The notes under the pieces were generated by a model. That model was not told the origin of the DNA. It saw nothing but the letters and a program-made list of their open reading frames with translations, and searched no databases. Source: Actinoplanes couchii (GTDB lineage: Bacteria > Actinomycetota > Actinomycetes > Mycobacteriales > Micromonosporaceae). Taken from it: a DNA stretch of 32,766 bases. Made by a program: the position numbers and the translations under genes. Below are positions 1 to 6,899 of this stretch, piece after piece. Where the stretch lies: assembly GCF_016862075.1 (NCBI RefSeq), contig NZ_BOMG01000036.1, forward strand, positions 1-32,766, given 5' to 3'. Every line of letters begins with the position of its first letter. The first letter of the stretch is position 1.

Positions 1-90
1 CGCGGGCGCGGGCGGCTCGGGCGAAGTCGGCGCGGGCGCGGGCGGCTCGGGCGAAGTCGGCGCGGGCGCGGGCGGCTCGGGCGAAGTCGG
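1..90 (-). repeat. 30-bp tandem repeat, three exact copies, in frame in the helicase
   Basis: Three head-to-tail identical 30-bp units fill 1-30, 31-60 and 61-90. Read on the minus strand in the helicase frame each encodes PTSPEPPAPA. The array may continue beyond the left edge. It looks like a flexible linker built by minisatellite expansion. Confidence 0.95.
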
Positions 91-1218
91 TGTGGTGGGG
101 GGTGGAGGTGTGGGGGTGGGTGGGTGCATGGCTCGGTGGGCTGTGGGGCCCCTCATGCGGCGGGAGACTCTGGTGGTGGCTGTCAGTAGGGGTGGGGCCG
201 CTCGGTAGTTGGTGTGCAGAACCACTGTTTCGGCTGGGGTGCCGGAGACTCTGCGGAACGTTGACGGGAACGTTGTTGCCGCTGTGGGGTCTGCGCCTCG
301 GAAGCCGTAGATCGAGGAGTCGGGGTCTGCGAAGGCCACCACCGGCTTTCCGCCTCCGGTCACCAGTTTCAGCAGCTCCATCTGGGCCGGGTCGGTCTCG
401 GCCAGCTCGTCCACGTAGACGTGGGCCAGGCGGCGGCGCTCGGACTCCAGCAACGCCGGGTCGTCGGACAGCAGGCCGGAGGCTGCTCGGACCAGCTCTG
501 CCGGGTCGTATGCCGTCGAACCCCGGGTTGTCACATCCCTCAAGGCCAGGACCGCCACATATTCCCTCAGGAAACGGGCCGCGGCCGGCCAGTCGTCCCG
601 GCCCAGGCGCTCGCCCAGGCGGGCCAGCTCGACCGGGCCGACGCCCCGCTCCGCCGACCTCTGCATCAGGTCTCTCAGCTGCTGGGCGAACGCCCTGGTG
701 GGCAGGGCCGGGCGTAGGGCATCCGGCCAGCCGATCTGGTCGGGGGCCTCCGGGTCGCCGACCGCGGACAGCAGCTCTCGGATGATCAGGTCCTGCTCGG
801 GGCCGGTCAGCAGGCGGGGGGACGGCTCGCCCCGCTCGGCGGCGGCCCGGCGGAGGAGACCGAACGCGTAGGCGTGGAAGGTCCGGACCAGCGGCTCGTG
901 GACTATGCGGCCGGGCTCGTCGGCCACCCGGGCCTCGATGCGGTCGCGCAACGCTGCGGCGCTGCGGCGGCCGAACGTGAGCACCAGGACCCGCTCCGGG
1001 TCGACGCCCTCGGTGATGCGGGCGGCGACCGACTCGACCAGGACCGAGGTCTTGCCGGTGCCGGGACCGCCGAGCACCAGCAGGGGGCCGGTGGTGTGGG
1101 CGATGACGCGGCGCTGGACCGGGTCGGCCGGCAGCTCGGGCAGCACCGGGCGGGGGCGCCGGACCAGGCGGTAACTCGCGGGCCGGCGCACCGGAGGAGT
1201 AGGGACCGGCGTGCTCAC
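1..1218 (-). CDS. UvrD/Rep-type ATP-dependent DNA helicase, N-terminal part (runs off left edge)
   Basis: This is a superfamily 1 helicase that would unwind DNA using ATP. The frame is open for 406 codons from a GTG at 1218 to the window edge, so the C-terminal half is missing. Visible motifs in order are a Walker A loop GGPGTGKTS near residue 44, motif Ia VLVLTFGRRSAAALRDR, FHAYAFGLLRR, the Walker B region VYVDELAETDP, motif III VVAFADPDSSIYGFRGADP and VVLHTNYRA. After the last motif the protein turns into a Pro/Thr/Ser-rich stretch ending in three exact 10-residue repeats (PTSPEPPAPA). Many actinobacteria carry such helicases fused to a RecB-like nuclease domain; whether this one does cannot be seen. 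The start codon abuts a perfect 12-bp inverted repeat. The next in-frame GTG (1191) is an alternative start. Family assignment is firm, exact role is not. Confidence 0.9.
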   Translation of the reverse strand, partial: MSTPVPTPPVRRPASYRLVRRPRPVLPELPADPVQRRVIAHTTGPLLVLGGPGTGKTSVLVESVAARITEGVDPERVLVLTFGRRSAAALRDRIEARVADEPGRIVHEPLVRTFHAYAFGLLRRAAAERGEPSPRLLTGPEQDLIIRELLSAVGDPEAPDQIGWPDALRPALPTRAFAQQLRDLMQRSAERGVGPVELARLGERLGRDDWPAAARFLREYVAVLALRDVTTRGSTAYDPAELVRAASGLLSDDPALLESERRRLAHVYVDELAETDPAQMELLKLVTGGGKPVVAFADPDSSIYGFRGADPTAATTFPSTFRRVSGTPAETVVLHTNYRAAPPLLTATTRVSRRMRGPTAHRAMHPPTPTPPPPTTPTSPEPPAPAPTSPEPPAPAPTSPEPPAPA

Positions 1219-1241
1219 GGCATCTATGAGAGCACGCCGGT
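1205..1241 (-). promoter_or_regulatory. Perfect 12-bp inverted repeat at the helicase start codon
   Basis: ACCGGCGTGCTC (1205-1216) and its exact reverse complement (1230-1241) are separated by 13 nt. On the minus strand the GTG start (1218-1216) sits at the base of the second arm. A TAACGT hexamer at 1250-1245 could be the -10 element, putting the repeat in the transcript start region. It could be a repressor operator or an RNA hairpin that hides the start codon; sequence alone does not decide. Confidence 0.6.
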
Positions 1242-1359
1242 ACGACGTTATTTCCGGCCAGCGGCCGCCCGGCCCGCTTCCGTGGTGACTTGTGGCGCGG
1301 ATCGCACCGCGCGAGCAGCGAGCCGGAGCCGGGCGAAGAGGGTGAGCGGCAGGTGGCCC

Positions 1360-1545
1360 GGGCCAAAGCGAGGCAAGGTTGGCAAAGTAGGGCGAGGCTG
1401 CGCAAAGCCGGCAAGGCGTGACCGGGCCAAGGTAGGGCAGAGCAAGGCGGGGCGAGGTGGACCCGGGCAAGGTAGGGCGGAGGCGGAGCAAGGTGGGGTG
1501 AAGCGAGGTAGGGCCGGCTGGGACAAGGCAGGGTGGGTGGCCGGG
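1360..1545. repeat. Degenerate short repeats in a gene-free gap
   Basis: The gap 1219-1656 holds no convincing gene. Its middle is built from imperfect copies of a motif close to GCAAGGTAGGGC: 1381-1393, 1427-1438, 1467-1478 and 1503-1514, with weaker copies between. Spacing is irregular (36 to 46 nt between the clear copies). A proline-rich reading frame crosses it on the minus strand but is explained by the repeats. Function unknown. Confidence 0.65.
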
Positions 1546-1656
1546 ACCACCGCATCCCGCCCGGCGGTCGCGGGGTGGCCTGGAGTGGGGCCTGCCTCGC
1601 GTGATGCCACGGGAGAGGTGGTTCGGCGAAGGGCCCCGGACTCGTACCGGAAGAGG

Positions 1657-2265
1657 CTATTGATCTGCGGGGCTGGCCGTTCCGGACGCCGCACCGGAAG
1701 GGGACCGCGGACCTGCCGCCAGCGTCGTCTCGATCAGGTTCACCGCCTCGGGGACCGTGCGGGCGACCAGCAGCAGGTCCATCGCCGCGGGGCGGACGAA
1801 CTTCTGGTCGACCAGGGTGCCGAGCCAGGTGACCAGGCCGTCGTAGAAGCCGTCCGGGTCGAGCAGGATCAGCGGCTTGCGGTGCACGTCCAGGGTGGCG
1901 GTGGTCCAGACCTCGAACAGCTCGTCCAGGGTGCCGAGGCCACCGGGGAGGGTGATGAAGGCGTCCGAGCGGTCGATCATCACGGTTTTCCGGTCGGCCA
2001 TGTCGCCGGTGATCACCAGCTCGCCGGAGGCCTCGTCGGCCACCTCCAGGTCGACCAGGCACTGCGGGATGATGCCGAGGGTGTGGCCGCCGGCCGCGCG
2101 GGCGCCTTCGGTGACGGTGCCCATCATGCCGACCCGGCCGCCGCCGGAGACCAGGGTGTGACCACGTTCGGCCAGGACCCGGCCGGTCTCGGTGGCCAGG
2201 TCGAGCCAGCGCTGTTCGAGGGTGGTGGAGGAGGCGCAGAAGACACAGATCGCGGCCAACGTCAC
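1657..2265 (-). CDS. LOG family protein (second of a tandem pair)
   Basis: The 202-residue product belongs to the LOG family, whose characterised members cleave cytokinin riboside 5'-monophosphate or related nucleotides into a free base and ribose phosphate. A Rossmann-like start (AAICVFCASS), SGGGRVGMMG near residue 50 and the diagnostic loop PGGLGTLDE are visible. The chosen GTG at 2265 overlaps the stop of the upstream LOG gene by 4 nt (GTGA), so the two are probably translationally coupled; a TTG at 2259 is an alternative start. The frame is open further upstream but that part only shadows the neighbour. Such proteins are often labelled lysine decarboxylase in old annotations, for which nothing here argues. 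The bacterial substrate is unknown. The C-terminus ends in an Ala/Ser/Pro-rich tail. Confidence 0.9.
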   Translation of the reverse strand: MTLAAICVFCASSTTLEQRWLDLATETGRVLAERGHTLVSGGGRVGMMGTVTEGARAAGGHTLGIIPQCLVDLEVADEASGELVITGDMADRKTVMIDRSDAFITLPGGLGTLDELFEVWTTATLDVHRKPLILLDPDGFYDGLVTWLGTLVDQKFVRPAAMDLLLVARTVPEAVNLIETTLAAGPRSPSGAASGTASPADQ

Positions 2266-3020
2266 TCCTGCTCGTGGGACTGGTCGGCGTCCATGATGAT
2301 CCGGACGGCCTCGGCGACGTCGTCGGTGACCTGGATCAGGTCGAGGTCCGCGGCGCTGATCTTGCCGTCGTCGAGCATCCGGTGCTTCATCCAGTCCAGG
2401 AGGCCACCCCAGTACTCGGTGCCCATCAGGATCACCGGGAAGCGGGTCACCTTCTTCGTCTGGACCAGGGTGATCGCCTCGAACAGCTCGTCGAGGGTGC
2501 CGAAACCGCCGGGGAGGACCACGAAGGCCTGCGCGTACTTCACGAACATGGTCTTGCGGACGAAGAAGTAGCGGAAGTCGATGCCGACGTCGACCCAGTG
2601 GTTGAGGCCCTGCTCGAACGGCAGCTCGATGCCGAGGCCGACGGAGAGCCCGCCGGCTTCGGTGACACCGCGGTTGGCCGCCTCCATCACGCCGGGACCA
2701 CCGCCGGTGATCACCGCGTAGCCCTGCTCGGCGAGGGCGGCGCCGAGGCTCTCGGCCAGCTCGCACTCGTAGCTGTCCGGAGCGCTACGGGCCGAGCCGA
2801 AGACGCTCACCGCGGGCGGCAGGTCGGCGAGGGTGTCGAAGCCCTCGACGAACTCGGACAGGATCCGCAGTGCTCGCCAGGCGTCCTTGGTCTTCCACTC
2901 GTCCCGGTTCTGCGAGTCGAGCAGTTTCTGATCGGCGGTGCTCGGCGGGATCGAGTCACGACGCAGGGTGACCGCCCCGCGGTGACGCTCCCGGGGTCGC
3001 CCGTTGGTGCTGTCCGTCAT
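2262..3020 (-). CDS. LOG family protein (TIGR00730 type, first of a tandem pair)
   Basis: The 252-residue product carries the same signature loop as its downstream neighbour (PGGFGTLDELFEAITLVQT) and an upstream ITGGGPGVMEAANRG motif, which together mark LOG-family nucleotide phosphoribohydrolases. It has about 60 extra N-terminal residues, including a charged segment rich in Arg and Asp, as in the actinobacterial longer LOG type. ATG at 3020 is chosen because TACCTT lies 6 nt upstream on the coding strand, fitting a leaderless start; the open frame extends another 33 codons but that sequence is less protein-like. The two LOG genes differ enough to be old paralogues rather than a recent duplication. 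Substrate is not known. Confidence 0.9.
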   Translation of the reverse strand: MTDSTNGRPRERHRGAVTLRRDSIPPSTADQKLLDSQNRDEWKTKDAWRALRILSEFVEGFDTLADLPPAVSVFGSARSAPDSYECELAESLGAALAEQGYAVITGGGPGVMEAANRGVTEAGGLSVGLGIELPFEQGLNHWVDVGIDFRYFFVRKTMFVKYAQAFVVLPGGFGTLDELFEAITLVQTKKVTRFPVILMGTEYWGGLLDWMKHRMLDDGKISAADLDLIQVTDDVAEAVRIIMDADQSHEQE

Positions 3021-3026
3021 GCCACA

Positions 3027-3032
3027 AAGGTA
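3027..3032 (-). promoter_or_regulatory. -10 element TACCTT, leaderless LOG gene
   Basis: TACCTT on the minus strand ends 6 nt before the ATG at 3020. There is no Shine-Dalgarno-like purine run in between, so transcription probably begins at or next to the start codon. Confidence 0.55.
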
Positions 3033-3108
3033 GTGCGGCCGCTCAGCACCCGGTGAATAACCGGGTCGGTTTCGGTAAGAGGATTGCGAGCAGTCGACCT
3101 TTTTGCCA

Positions 3109-3125
3109 GATTGGAGCAACCAATC
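3109..3125. promoter_or_regulatory. Small inverted repeat upstream of the 56-residue ORF
   Basis: GATTGG (3109-3114) and CCAATC (3120-3125) form a 6-bp dyad with a 5-nt centre, 27 nt ahead of the small gene's start. It could be an operator; evidence is weak. Confidence 0.3.
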
Positions 3126-3151
3126 GGGCTCCCCACGAAGGAGCGGCCAAC

Positions 3152-3322
3152 GTGACGAATCGACATCAACGCCTCAGGATGCAGCATCGGATCCGTCTGG
3201 TGCTGGAGGAGCGGCGTGCGGCTCGCGACGCCGAACCCGCTGTGGACCTGGAGGTGACGATGGAGATCCCGCCTCCACAGCGCGTGGTGGAGGGGTTCCC
3301 TTACGGCGCCAGCCAGCGGTAA
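3152..3322 (+). CDS. Small basic hypothetical protein (56 aa)
   Basis: GTG at 3152 is preceded by a strong ribosome binding site GAAGGAG (3137-3143) with 8-nt spacing, and the 56-codon frame has the G/C-rich third positions expected of coding sequence here (about 77 percent). The product begins with an Arg/His/Gln-rich helix-like segment (VTNRHQRLRMQHRIRLVLEE) and has no membrane segment or cysteine. It runs into the 3' end of dapE from the opposite side, overlapping it by 22 nt. I do not recognise the family. The ribosome binding site is the best argument that it is real. Confidence 0.5.
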   Translation: MTNRHQRLRMQHRIRLVLEERRAARDAEPAVDLEVTMEIPPPQRVVEGFPYGASQR

Positions 3323-4371
3323 AGGGTGGCCACGCCGTCGCGGATCTTGCCGATCTCGACGTGCTCGTCGGGCGCGTGCGCCAGCGACGGGTCGCCGGGG
3401 CCGTAGTTCAGGGCCGGGATGCCGAGGGCGGCGAACCGGGCCACGTCGGTCCAGCCCAGCTTGCCGGCCGGCTCGATGCCGACGGCGGCCATGAACTCGC
3501 GGGCCGGCGCCGCGTCCAGCCCGGGCAGGGCGCCGGGGGCCGAGTCGGTGACCTCCAGCTCGTAGCCCTCGAAGACCTGCTGCAGGTGGGCCAGGGCCTG
3601 CTTCTCCGAGCGGTCCGGGGCGAACCGCAGGTTGACGTCGACCACACACTCGTCGGGCACCACGTTGCCGGCCACCCCGCCGGAGATGCTGACCGCGCTC
3701 AGGCCCTCCCGATAGGTGCAGCCGTCGATGGTGACGGTCCGCGGGCGGTAGTCCTCCAGCCGGCGCAGCACGTCAGCGGCGGCGTGGATGGCGTTCACCC
3801 CGCGCCACGAGCGGGCGGTGTGCGCCCGGCGGCCCTTGGTGCGCAGCCGGACCCGCATGGTGCCCTGGCAGCCGGCCTCGACCGCGCCGTACGTCGGTTC
3901 GAGCAGCACCGCGAAGTCGCCGCGCAGCCACTTGGGGTGCTCGGCGGCGACCAGGTTGAGCCCGTTGAACTCGGACTCGATCTCCTCGGACTCGTAGAAG
4001 AGGTAGGTCACGTCGTAGATCGGATCGGGCAGCGTGACGGCCAGGTGCAGGGCGAGCGCGACGCCGCCCTTCATGTCCGAGGTGCCGCAGCCGTAGATCA
4101 GGTCGTCGACGACGGTGGACGGGAAGTTGCCGCTGATCGGGACGGTGTCCAGGTGGCCGGCGAGGATCACCCGCTGTTCGCGGCCCAGCTTGGTGCGCGC
4201 CATCACGGTGTTGCCGAGGCGGCGGACGCTCAGGTGGCTCACCGAGCGGAGGACGTCCTCGACGCAGTCGGCGATCACCTTCTCGTCGCGGGACACGGAC
4301 TCGACGTCGACCAGGGCGCGGGTCAACACGACCGGGTCGACCAGCACGTCCGGGGTAAGCGGGTTGGCCAT
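3301..4371 (-). CDS. dapE: Succinyl-diaminopimelate desuccinylase
   Basis: DapE removes succinate from N-succinyl-LL-2,6-diaminopimelate, giving LL-diaminopimelate for peptidoglycan and lysine. The 356-residue product is an M20-family zinc peptidase fold: LAGHLDTVP holds the first metal ligand and its Asp partner, GCGTSDMKGG the bridging Asp, LFYESEEIES the catalytic Glu pair and LEPTYGAVEAGCQG the next ligand; the lid-domain RRAHTARSWRG and C-terminal NYGPGDPSLAHAPDE carry the remaining His residues. Length is normal for the actinobacterial form. Start ATG 4371 is supported by a TATGGT hexamer 6 nt upstream. It is divergent from dapD, the enzyme two steps earlier, across 67 bp. Confidence 0.96.
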   Translation of the reverse strand: MANPLTPDVLVDPVVLTRALVDVESVSRDEKVIADCVEDVLRSVSHLSVRRLGNTVMARTKLGREQRVILAGHLDTVPISGNFPSTVVDDLIYGCGTSDMKGGVALALHLAVTLPDPIYDVTYLFYESEEIESEFNGLNLVAAEHPKWLRGDFAVLLEPTYGAVEAGCQGTMRVRLRTKGRRAHTARSWRGVNAIHAAADVLRRLEDYRPRTVTIDGCTYREGLSAVSISGGVAGNVVPDECVVDVNLRFAPDRSEKQALAHLQQVFEGYELEVTDSAPGALPGLDAAPAREFMAAVGIEPAGKLGWTDVARFAALGIPALNYGPGDPSLAHAPDEHVEIGKIRDGVATLYRWLAP

Positions 4372-4377
4372 GTCCGC

Positions 4378-4383
4378 ACCATA
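4378..4383 (-). promoter_or_regulatory. -10 element TATGGT, leaderless dapE
   Basis: TATGGT on the minus strand ends 6 nt before the dapE ATG, inside the 67-bp dapE/dapD divergent region. The close spacing predicts a leaderless mRNA. Confidence 0.6.
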
Positions 4384-4425
4384 CCGGGGTGTCGCGACGC
4401 TCCTGAGGGCTCATCGGGCCTCCGG

Positions 4426-4431
4426 TAGGGT
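4426..4431 (+). promoter_or_regulatory. -10 element TAGGGT, leaderless dapD
   Basis: TAGGGT ends 7 nt before the dapD GTG at 4439. No ribosome binding site is present between them. The two divergent -10 elements are about 43 bp apart, so one regulator could cover both. Confidence 0.6.
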
Positions 4432-4438
4432 TCGGGTC

Positions 4439-5386
4439 GTGGAAACCGCGATCTCGACCTCGCCCGCCTGGGGCATCGGCCTCGCCACCGTGACCGCTGA
4501 GGGTCAGGTGCTGGACACCTGGTTCCCGGCCGGGTTCCTGGGCCTCGGCGAGGAGCCCGCCGACCTGCCGGTGCTCCCGGCCGGGCTGACCGGCCCGAAG
4601 CTTCTGCCCGGATTGAGCACGGTCGAGGTCCGCACCGTGATCAAATCGCTGGCCGACCCGATCGCCGACGCGTCCGAGGCCTACCTGCGCCTGCACCTGC
4701 TGTCGCACCGGCTGGTCCGGCCGAACGAGCTGAACCTGGACGGCGTCTTCGGCAAGCTCGCCAACGTGGCCTGGACCTCGGCCGGCCCGGTGCCGCCGGA
4801 GAAGGTCGACGAGCTGCGCTTCCTGGAGCGCGCCGCGGGCCGTCAGCTCAGCGTCTTCGGAGTGGACAAGTTCCCGCGGATGACCGATTACGTGGTGCCG
4901 TCGGGGGTGCGGATCGCCGACGCCGACCGGGTTCGGCTGGGCGCCTACCTGGCTCCGGGCACCACTGTCATGCAGGAGGGATTCGTCAACTTCAACGCCG
5001 GCACGCTGGGCACCTCGATGGTCGAGGGCCGGATCGTGCAGGGTGTGGTGGTCGGCGACGGCTCGGACATCGGCGGCGGTTCGTCGATCATGGGCACCCT
5101 GTCCGGCGGCGGCAAGGCGAAGATCCGGATCGGCGAGCGCAGCCTGCTCGGCGCGAACGCGGGTGTCGGCATCTCGCTCGGTGACGACTGTGTGGTCGAG
5201 GCGGGCGTCTACATCACCGCCGCGTCGAAGATCGCACTGCCCGACGGTCGTGTGGTGAAGGCCATCGAGCTGTCCGGTGTGAACAATCTCCTGTTCTGGC
5301 GGAACTCGCTGTCCGGGGCGCTGGAGGCGAAGCCGCGCAAGGGCACCGGGATCGAGCTGAACAGCGCTCTGCACGCTAACGACTGA
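4439..5386 (+). CDS. dapD: Tetrahydrodipicolinate N-succinyltransferase
   Basis: DapD transfers succinyl from succinyl-CoA to tetrahydrodipicolinate, entering the succinylase branch of diaminopimelate synthesis. The 315-residue product closely follows the actinobacterial type known from Mycobacterium tuberculosis: GIGLATV near the N-terminus, DAYLRLHLLSHRL-like region, VDKFPRMTDYVVPSGVRIAD, then a left-handed beta-helix of hexapeptide repeats (GTTVMQEGFVNFNAGTLG, SMVEGRI, GDGSDIGGGSSIMGTLSGGG) and a C-terminal ELSGVNNLLFWRNSLSGA. GTG at 4439 gives the family's usual length and is backed by the leaderless -10. The gene converges with lysG, overlapping it by 11 nt. Confidence 0.96.
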   Translation: METAISTSPAWGIGLATVTAEGQVLDTWFPAGFLGLGEEPADLPVLPAGLTGPKLLPGLSTVEVRTVIKSLADPIADASEAYLRLHLLSHRLVRPNELNLDGVFGKLANVAWTSAGPVPPEKVDELRFLERAAGRQLSVFGVDKFPRMTDYVVPSGVRIADADRVRLGAYLAPGTTVMQEGFVNFNAGTLGTSMVEGRIVQGVVVGDGSDIGGGSSIMGTLSGGGKAKIRIGERSLLGANAGVGISLGDDCVVEAGVYITAASKIALPDGRVVKAIELSGVNNLLFWRNSLSGALEAKPRKGTGIELNSALHAND

Positions 5387-6194
5387 GTAGTGCATCGGCG
5401 GCCGCTGTTCTTACAGCGGCCGTCAGTGTCTCCAGGGTTGTCGACTTGATCCGCCAGTACTGCCAGTAGAGCGGGACGTCGAGGTAACGACCTGGTCGAA
5501 TGTCTACGACATGTCCGCTTTCAATGGCATTTATGGCGTCCTGCTCGTAAAGCATCCCCCACCCCAGGCCGAGCCTCAGCGCCCGATTGAACGGCGCGGT
5601 CGCCGGGATGTAGTGGACCGGCGGGTCGTACCGGGCGGTCATGAACCGGTGCTGCAGCCGGTCCTTGCGGTTGTAGACGAGCACCGGCGCGGTGTGCAGA
5701 TCACTCGCGTCGAACCCGGGTGCGGCCACCGCGAGGTACCGCATCACCCCGAGCCGCTCCACCCGGCAGCCCTGCACCGGCACGTGCTCGGAGGTCACCG
5801 CCGCCATCACGGCACCGCTGCGCAGCAGATCGGTGGTGTGTTCCTGGTCATCGGTGTGCAGTTCGAAGAGCACCCCGGGCATCTCGGTGAGCACCGGCAG
5901 GAACCAGCTGTCCAGCGAGTCGGCGTTGACCACCACCGAGAGACGGTGGGTGTCGGCGCCCAGTGCCTCCCGCTCCAGCAGCTCCACCTGGTGGGCGAAC
6001 CGGAGCAGCGCCTCGCCGGCGGTGGTCGCCACGCACGGTTTGGCCCGGCGCACCAGCACCTGGCCGACGGTCTGCTCGAGCGCCTTGATCCGCTGGCTGA
6101 CCGCGGACGGGGTGACGTGCAGCACCCGGGCCGCCGCCTCGAAACTACCCTGCTCGACGACCGCCTGGAAGGTCGTCAACTGCGTCTGATCCAC
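5376..6194 (-). CDS. lysG: LysR-type regulator of lysine/arginine export (LysG/ArgP type)
   Basis: The 272-residue product has an N-terminal winged helix-turn-helix (LTTFQAVVEQGSFEAAARVL and VTPSAVSQRIKALE, residues 6-43) and a periplasmic-binding-protein-like effector domain. Proteins of this kind (LysG of Corynebacterium glutamicum, ArgP/IciA of Escherichia coli) sense lysine or arginine and switch on the adjacent exporter. The match is strengthened by context: a LysE-type exporter starts 70 bp away on the opposite strand, and diaminopimelate genes flank it. Start is GTG 6194, with TAGTTT 7 nt upstream. It probably represses itself, because the dyad in the shared promoter covers its -10. 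Gene name given by family and context. Confidence 0.92.
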   Translation of the reverse strand: MDQTQLTTFQAVVEQGSFEAAARVLHVTPSAVSQRIKALEQTVGQVLVRRAKPCVATTAGEALLRFAHQVELLEREALGADTHRLSVVVNADSLDSWFLPVLTEMPGVLFELHTDDQEHTTDLLRSGAVMAAVTSEHVPVQGCRVERLGVMRYLAVAAPGFDASDLHTAPVLVYNRKDRLQHRFMTARYDPPVHYIPATAPFNRALRLGLGWGMLYEQDAINAIESGHVVDIRPGRYLDVPLYWQYWRIKSTTLETLTAAVRTAAADALLSR

Positions 6195-6201
6195 GTTAGG
6201 G

Positions 6202-6207
6202 AAACTA
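6202..6207 (-). promoter_or_regulatory. -10 element TAGTTT, leaderless lysG
   Basis: TAGTTT on the minus strand ends 7 nt before the lysG GTG and overlaps the left arm of the dyad at 6205-6228, which fits negative autoregulation. Confidence 0.5.
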
Positions 6208-6228
6208 ATCCATCGTCAGAATGATTAG
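6205..6228. promoter_or_regulatory. Candidate LysG operator (CTAATC-N12-GATTAG)
   Basis: A perfect 6-bp inverted repeat with a 12-nt centre lies in the 70-bp lysG/lysE region. LysR-type regulators bind such AT-containing dyads between divergent genes. It is 24 nt upstream of the lysE -10, the right place for activation. Confidence 0.5.
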
Positions 6229-6252
6229 CTTCAGTTGTGCCGGGACGGACCT

Positions 6253-6258
6253 TAGCGT
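6253..6258 (+). promoter_or_regulatory. -10 element TAGCGT, leaderless lysE
   Basis: TAGCGT ends 6 nt before the lysE ATG. No good -35 hexamer stands at the proper distance, as expected of an activator-dependent promoter. Confidence 0.5.
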
Positions 6259-6264
6259 CAGGGC

Positions 6265-6864
6265 ATGCTCTCCTCCGCCATCGCCGGATTCATCGCCTCG
6301 GCCGTCCTGATCATCGCGATCGGGGCCCAGAACGCGTTCGTCCTGCGCCAGGGCCTGCGCCGGGAACACGTACTCCCGGTGGTCCTGACCTGCGCTCTGT
6401 CCGATCTGGCCCTGATTTCCGCGGGCATCGCCGGGCTCGGTGCGGTGCTCAACGCGCACCCCGCGCTGATCACCGCGATCCGGTGGGCGGGAGCGGCGTT
6501 CCTGCTCGGTTACGCGGTGCTGGCGGCCCGCCGGGCGGTGCGCCCCTCGTCGATGGAGGCGGCGGCCCGGACGCCCACCACGCTGCGGGCCACTCTGCTC
6601 ACCTGCCTCGCGCTGACCTACCTGAACCCGCACGTCTACCTGGACACGGTGCTGCTGCTCGGCTCGGTGGCACAGCAGCACCCGGACCGCTGGGCGTTCG
6701 GTCTCGGAGCCGCCGGCGCCAGCCTGACCTGGTTCTTCTCGCTCGGGCTCGGGGCCCGCTGGCTGGCTCCGGTGCTGGCCCGGCCGGCCGCGTGGCGGGT
6801 GCTCGACGGTTCGATCGCGGTCGTGATGGCGGTTCTCGGTGTGACCCTGATCGTGCAAGCTTGA
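6265..6864 (+). CDS. lysE: LysE/ArgO-type amino acid exporter
   Basis: The 199-residue integral membrane protein would export excess L-lysine or L-arginine. It has about six hydrophobic segments and the family's N-terminal signature IAIGAQNAFVLRQGLRREH as well as the LTYLNPHVYLDT motif in the middle, where the Asn-Pro pair is characteristic. Length is normal. It is transcribed away from lysG with a 70-bp shared control region. Effector (lysine, arginine or both) cannot be told from sequence. Confidence 0.94.
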   Translation: MLSSAIAGFIASAVLIIAIGAQNAFVLRQGLRREHVLPVVLTCALSDLALISAGIAGLGAVLNAHPALITAIRWAGAAFLLGYAVLAARRAVRPSSMEAAARTPTTLRATLLTCLALTYLNPHVYLDTVLLLGSVAQQHPDRWAFGLGAAGASLTWFFSLGLGARWLAPVLARPAAWRVLDGSIAVVMAVLGVTLIVQA

Positions 6865-6891
6865 CTCTCAACCAGGTCGAGACACCAGGGT
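6861..6891 (+). promoter_or_regulatory. MerR-type promoter with 19-bp spacer and central dyad
   Basis: TTGACT (6861-6866) and CAGGGT (6886-6891) are 19 bp apart, longer than the normal 17 and typical of promoters distorted by MerR proteins. Between them is a dyad TCTCAAC-CAG-GTCGAGA (6866-6882) with six of seven pairs matching. It ends 8 nt before the GTG of the MerR-domain gene, so it looks like that protein's own operator. Confidence 0.6.
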
Positions 6892-6899
6892 TCGGTGAC

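Noticed and set aside
1248..1694. Proline-rich 148-codon minus-strand frame in the gap
   Set aside because: Its composition comes from the CAAGGTAGGGC-like repeats and it overlaps the end of a LOG gene.
874..2571. Long plus-strand open frame across the helicase start, the repeats and both LOG genes
   Set aside because: It is antisense to two clear LOG genes, has unnatural composition and crosses the repeat array; long open antisense frames are usual in high-GC DNA.
1657..3020. Lysine decarboxylase pair linked to the lysine genes
   Set aside because: The PGGxGTxxE loop marks the LOG family; there is no PLP site, and the decarboxylase label is a known annotation error.
3773..5395. 540-codon minus-strand frame over dapE and dapD
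   Set aside because: The sequence is Arg/Gly/Pro/His-rich noise, antisense to dapD and out of frame in dapE.
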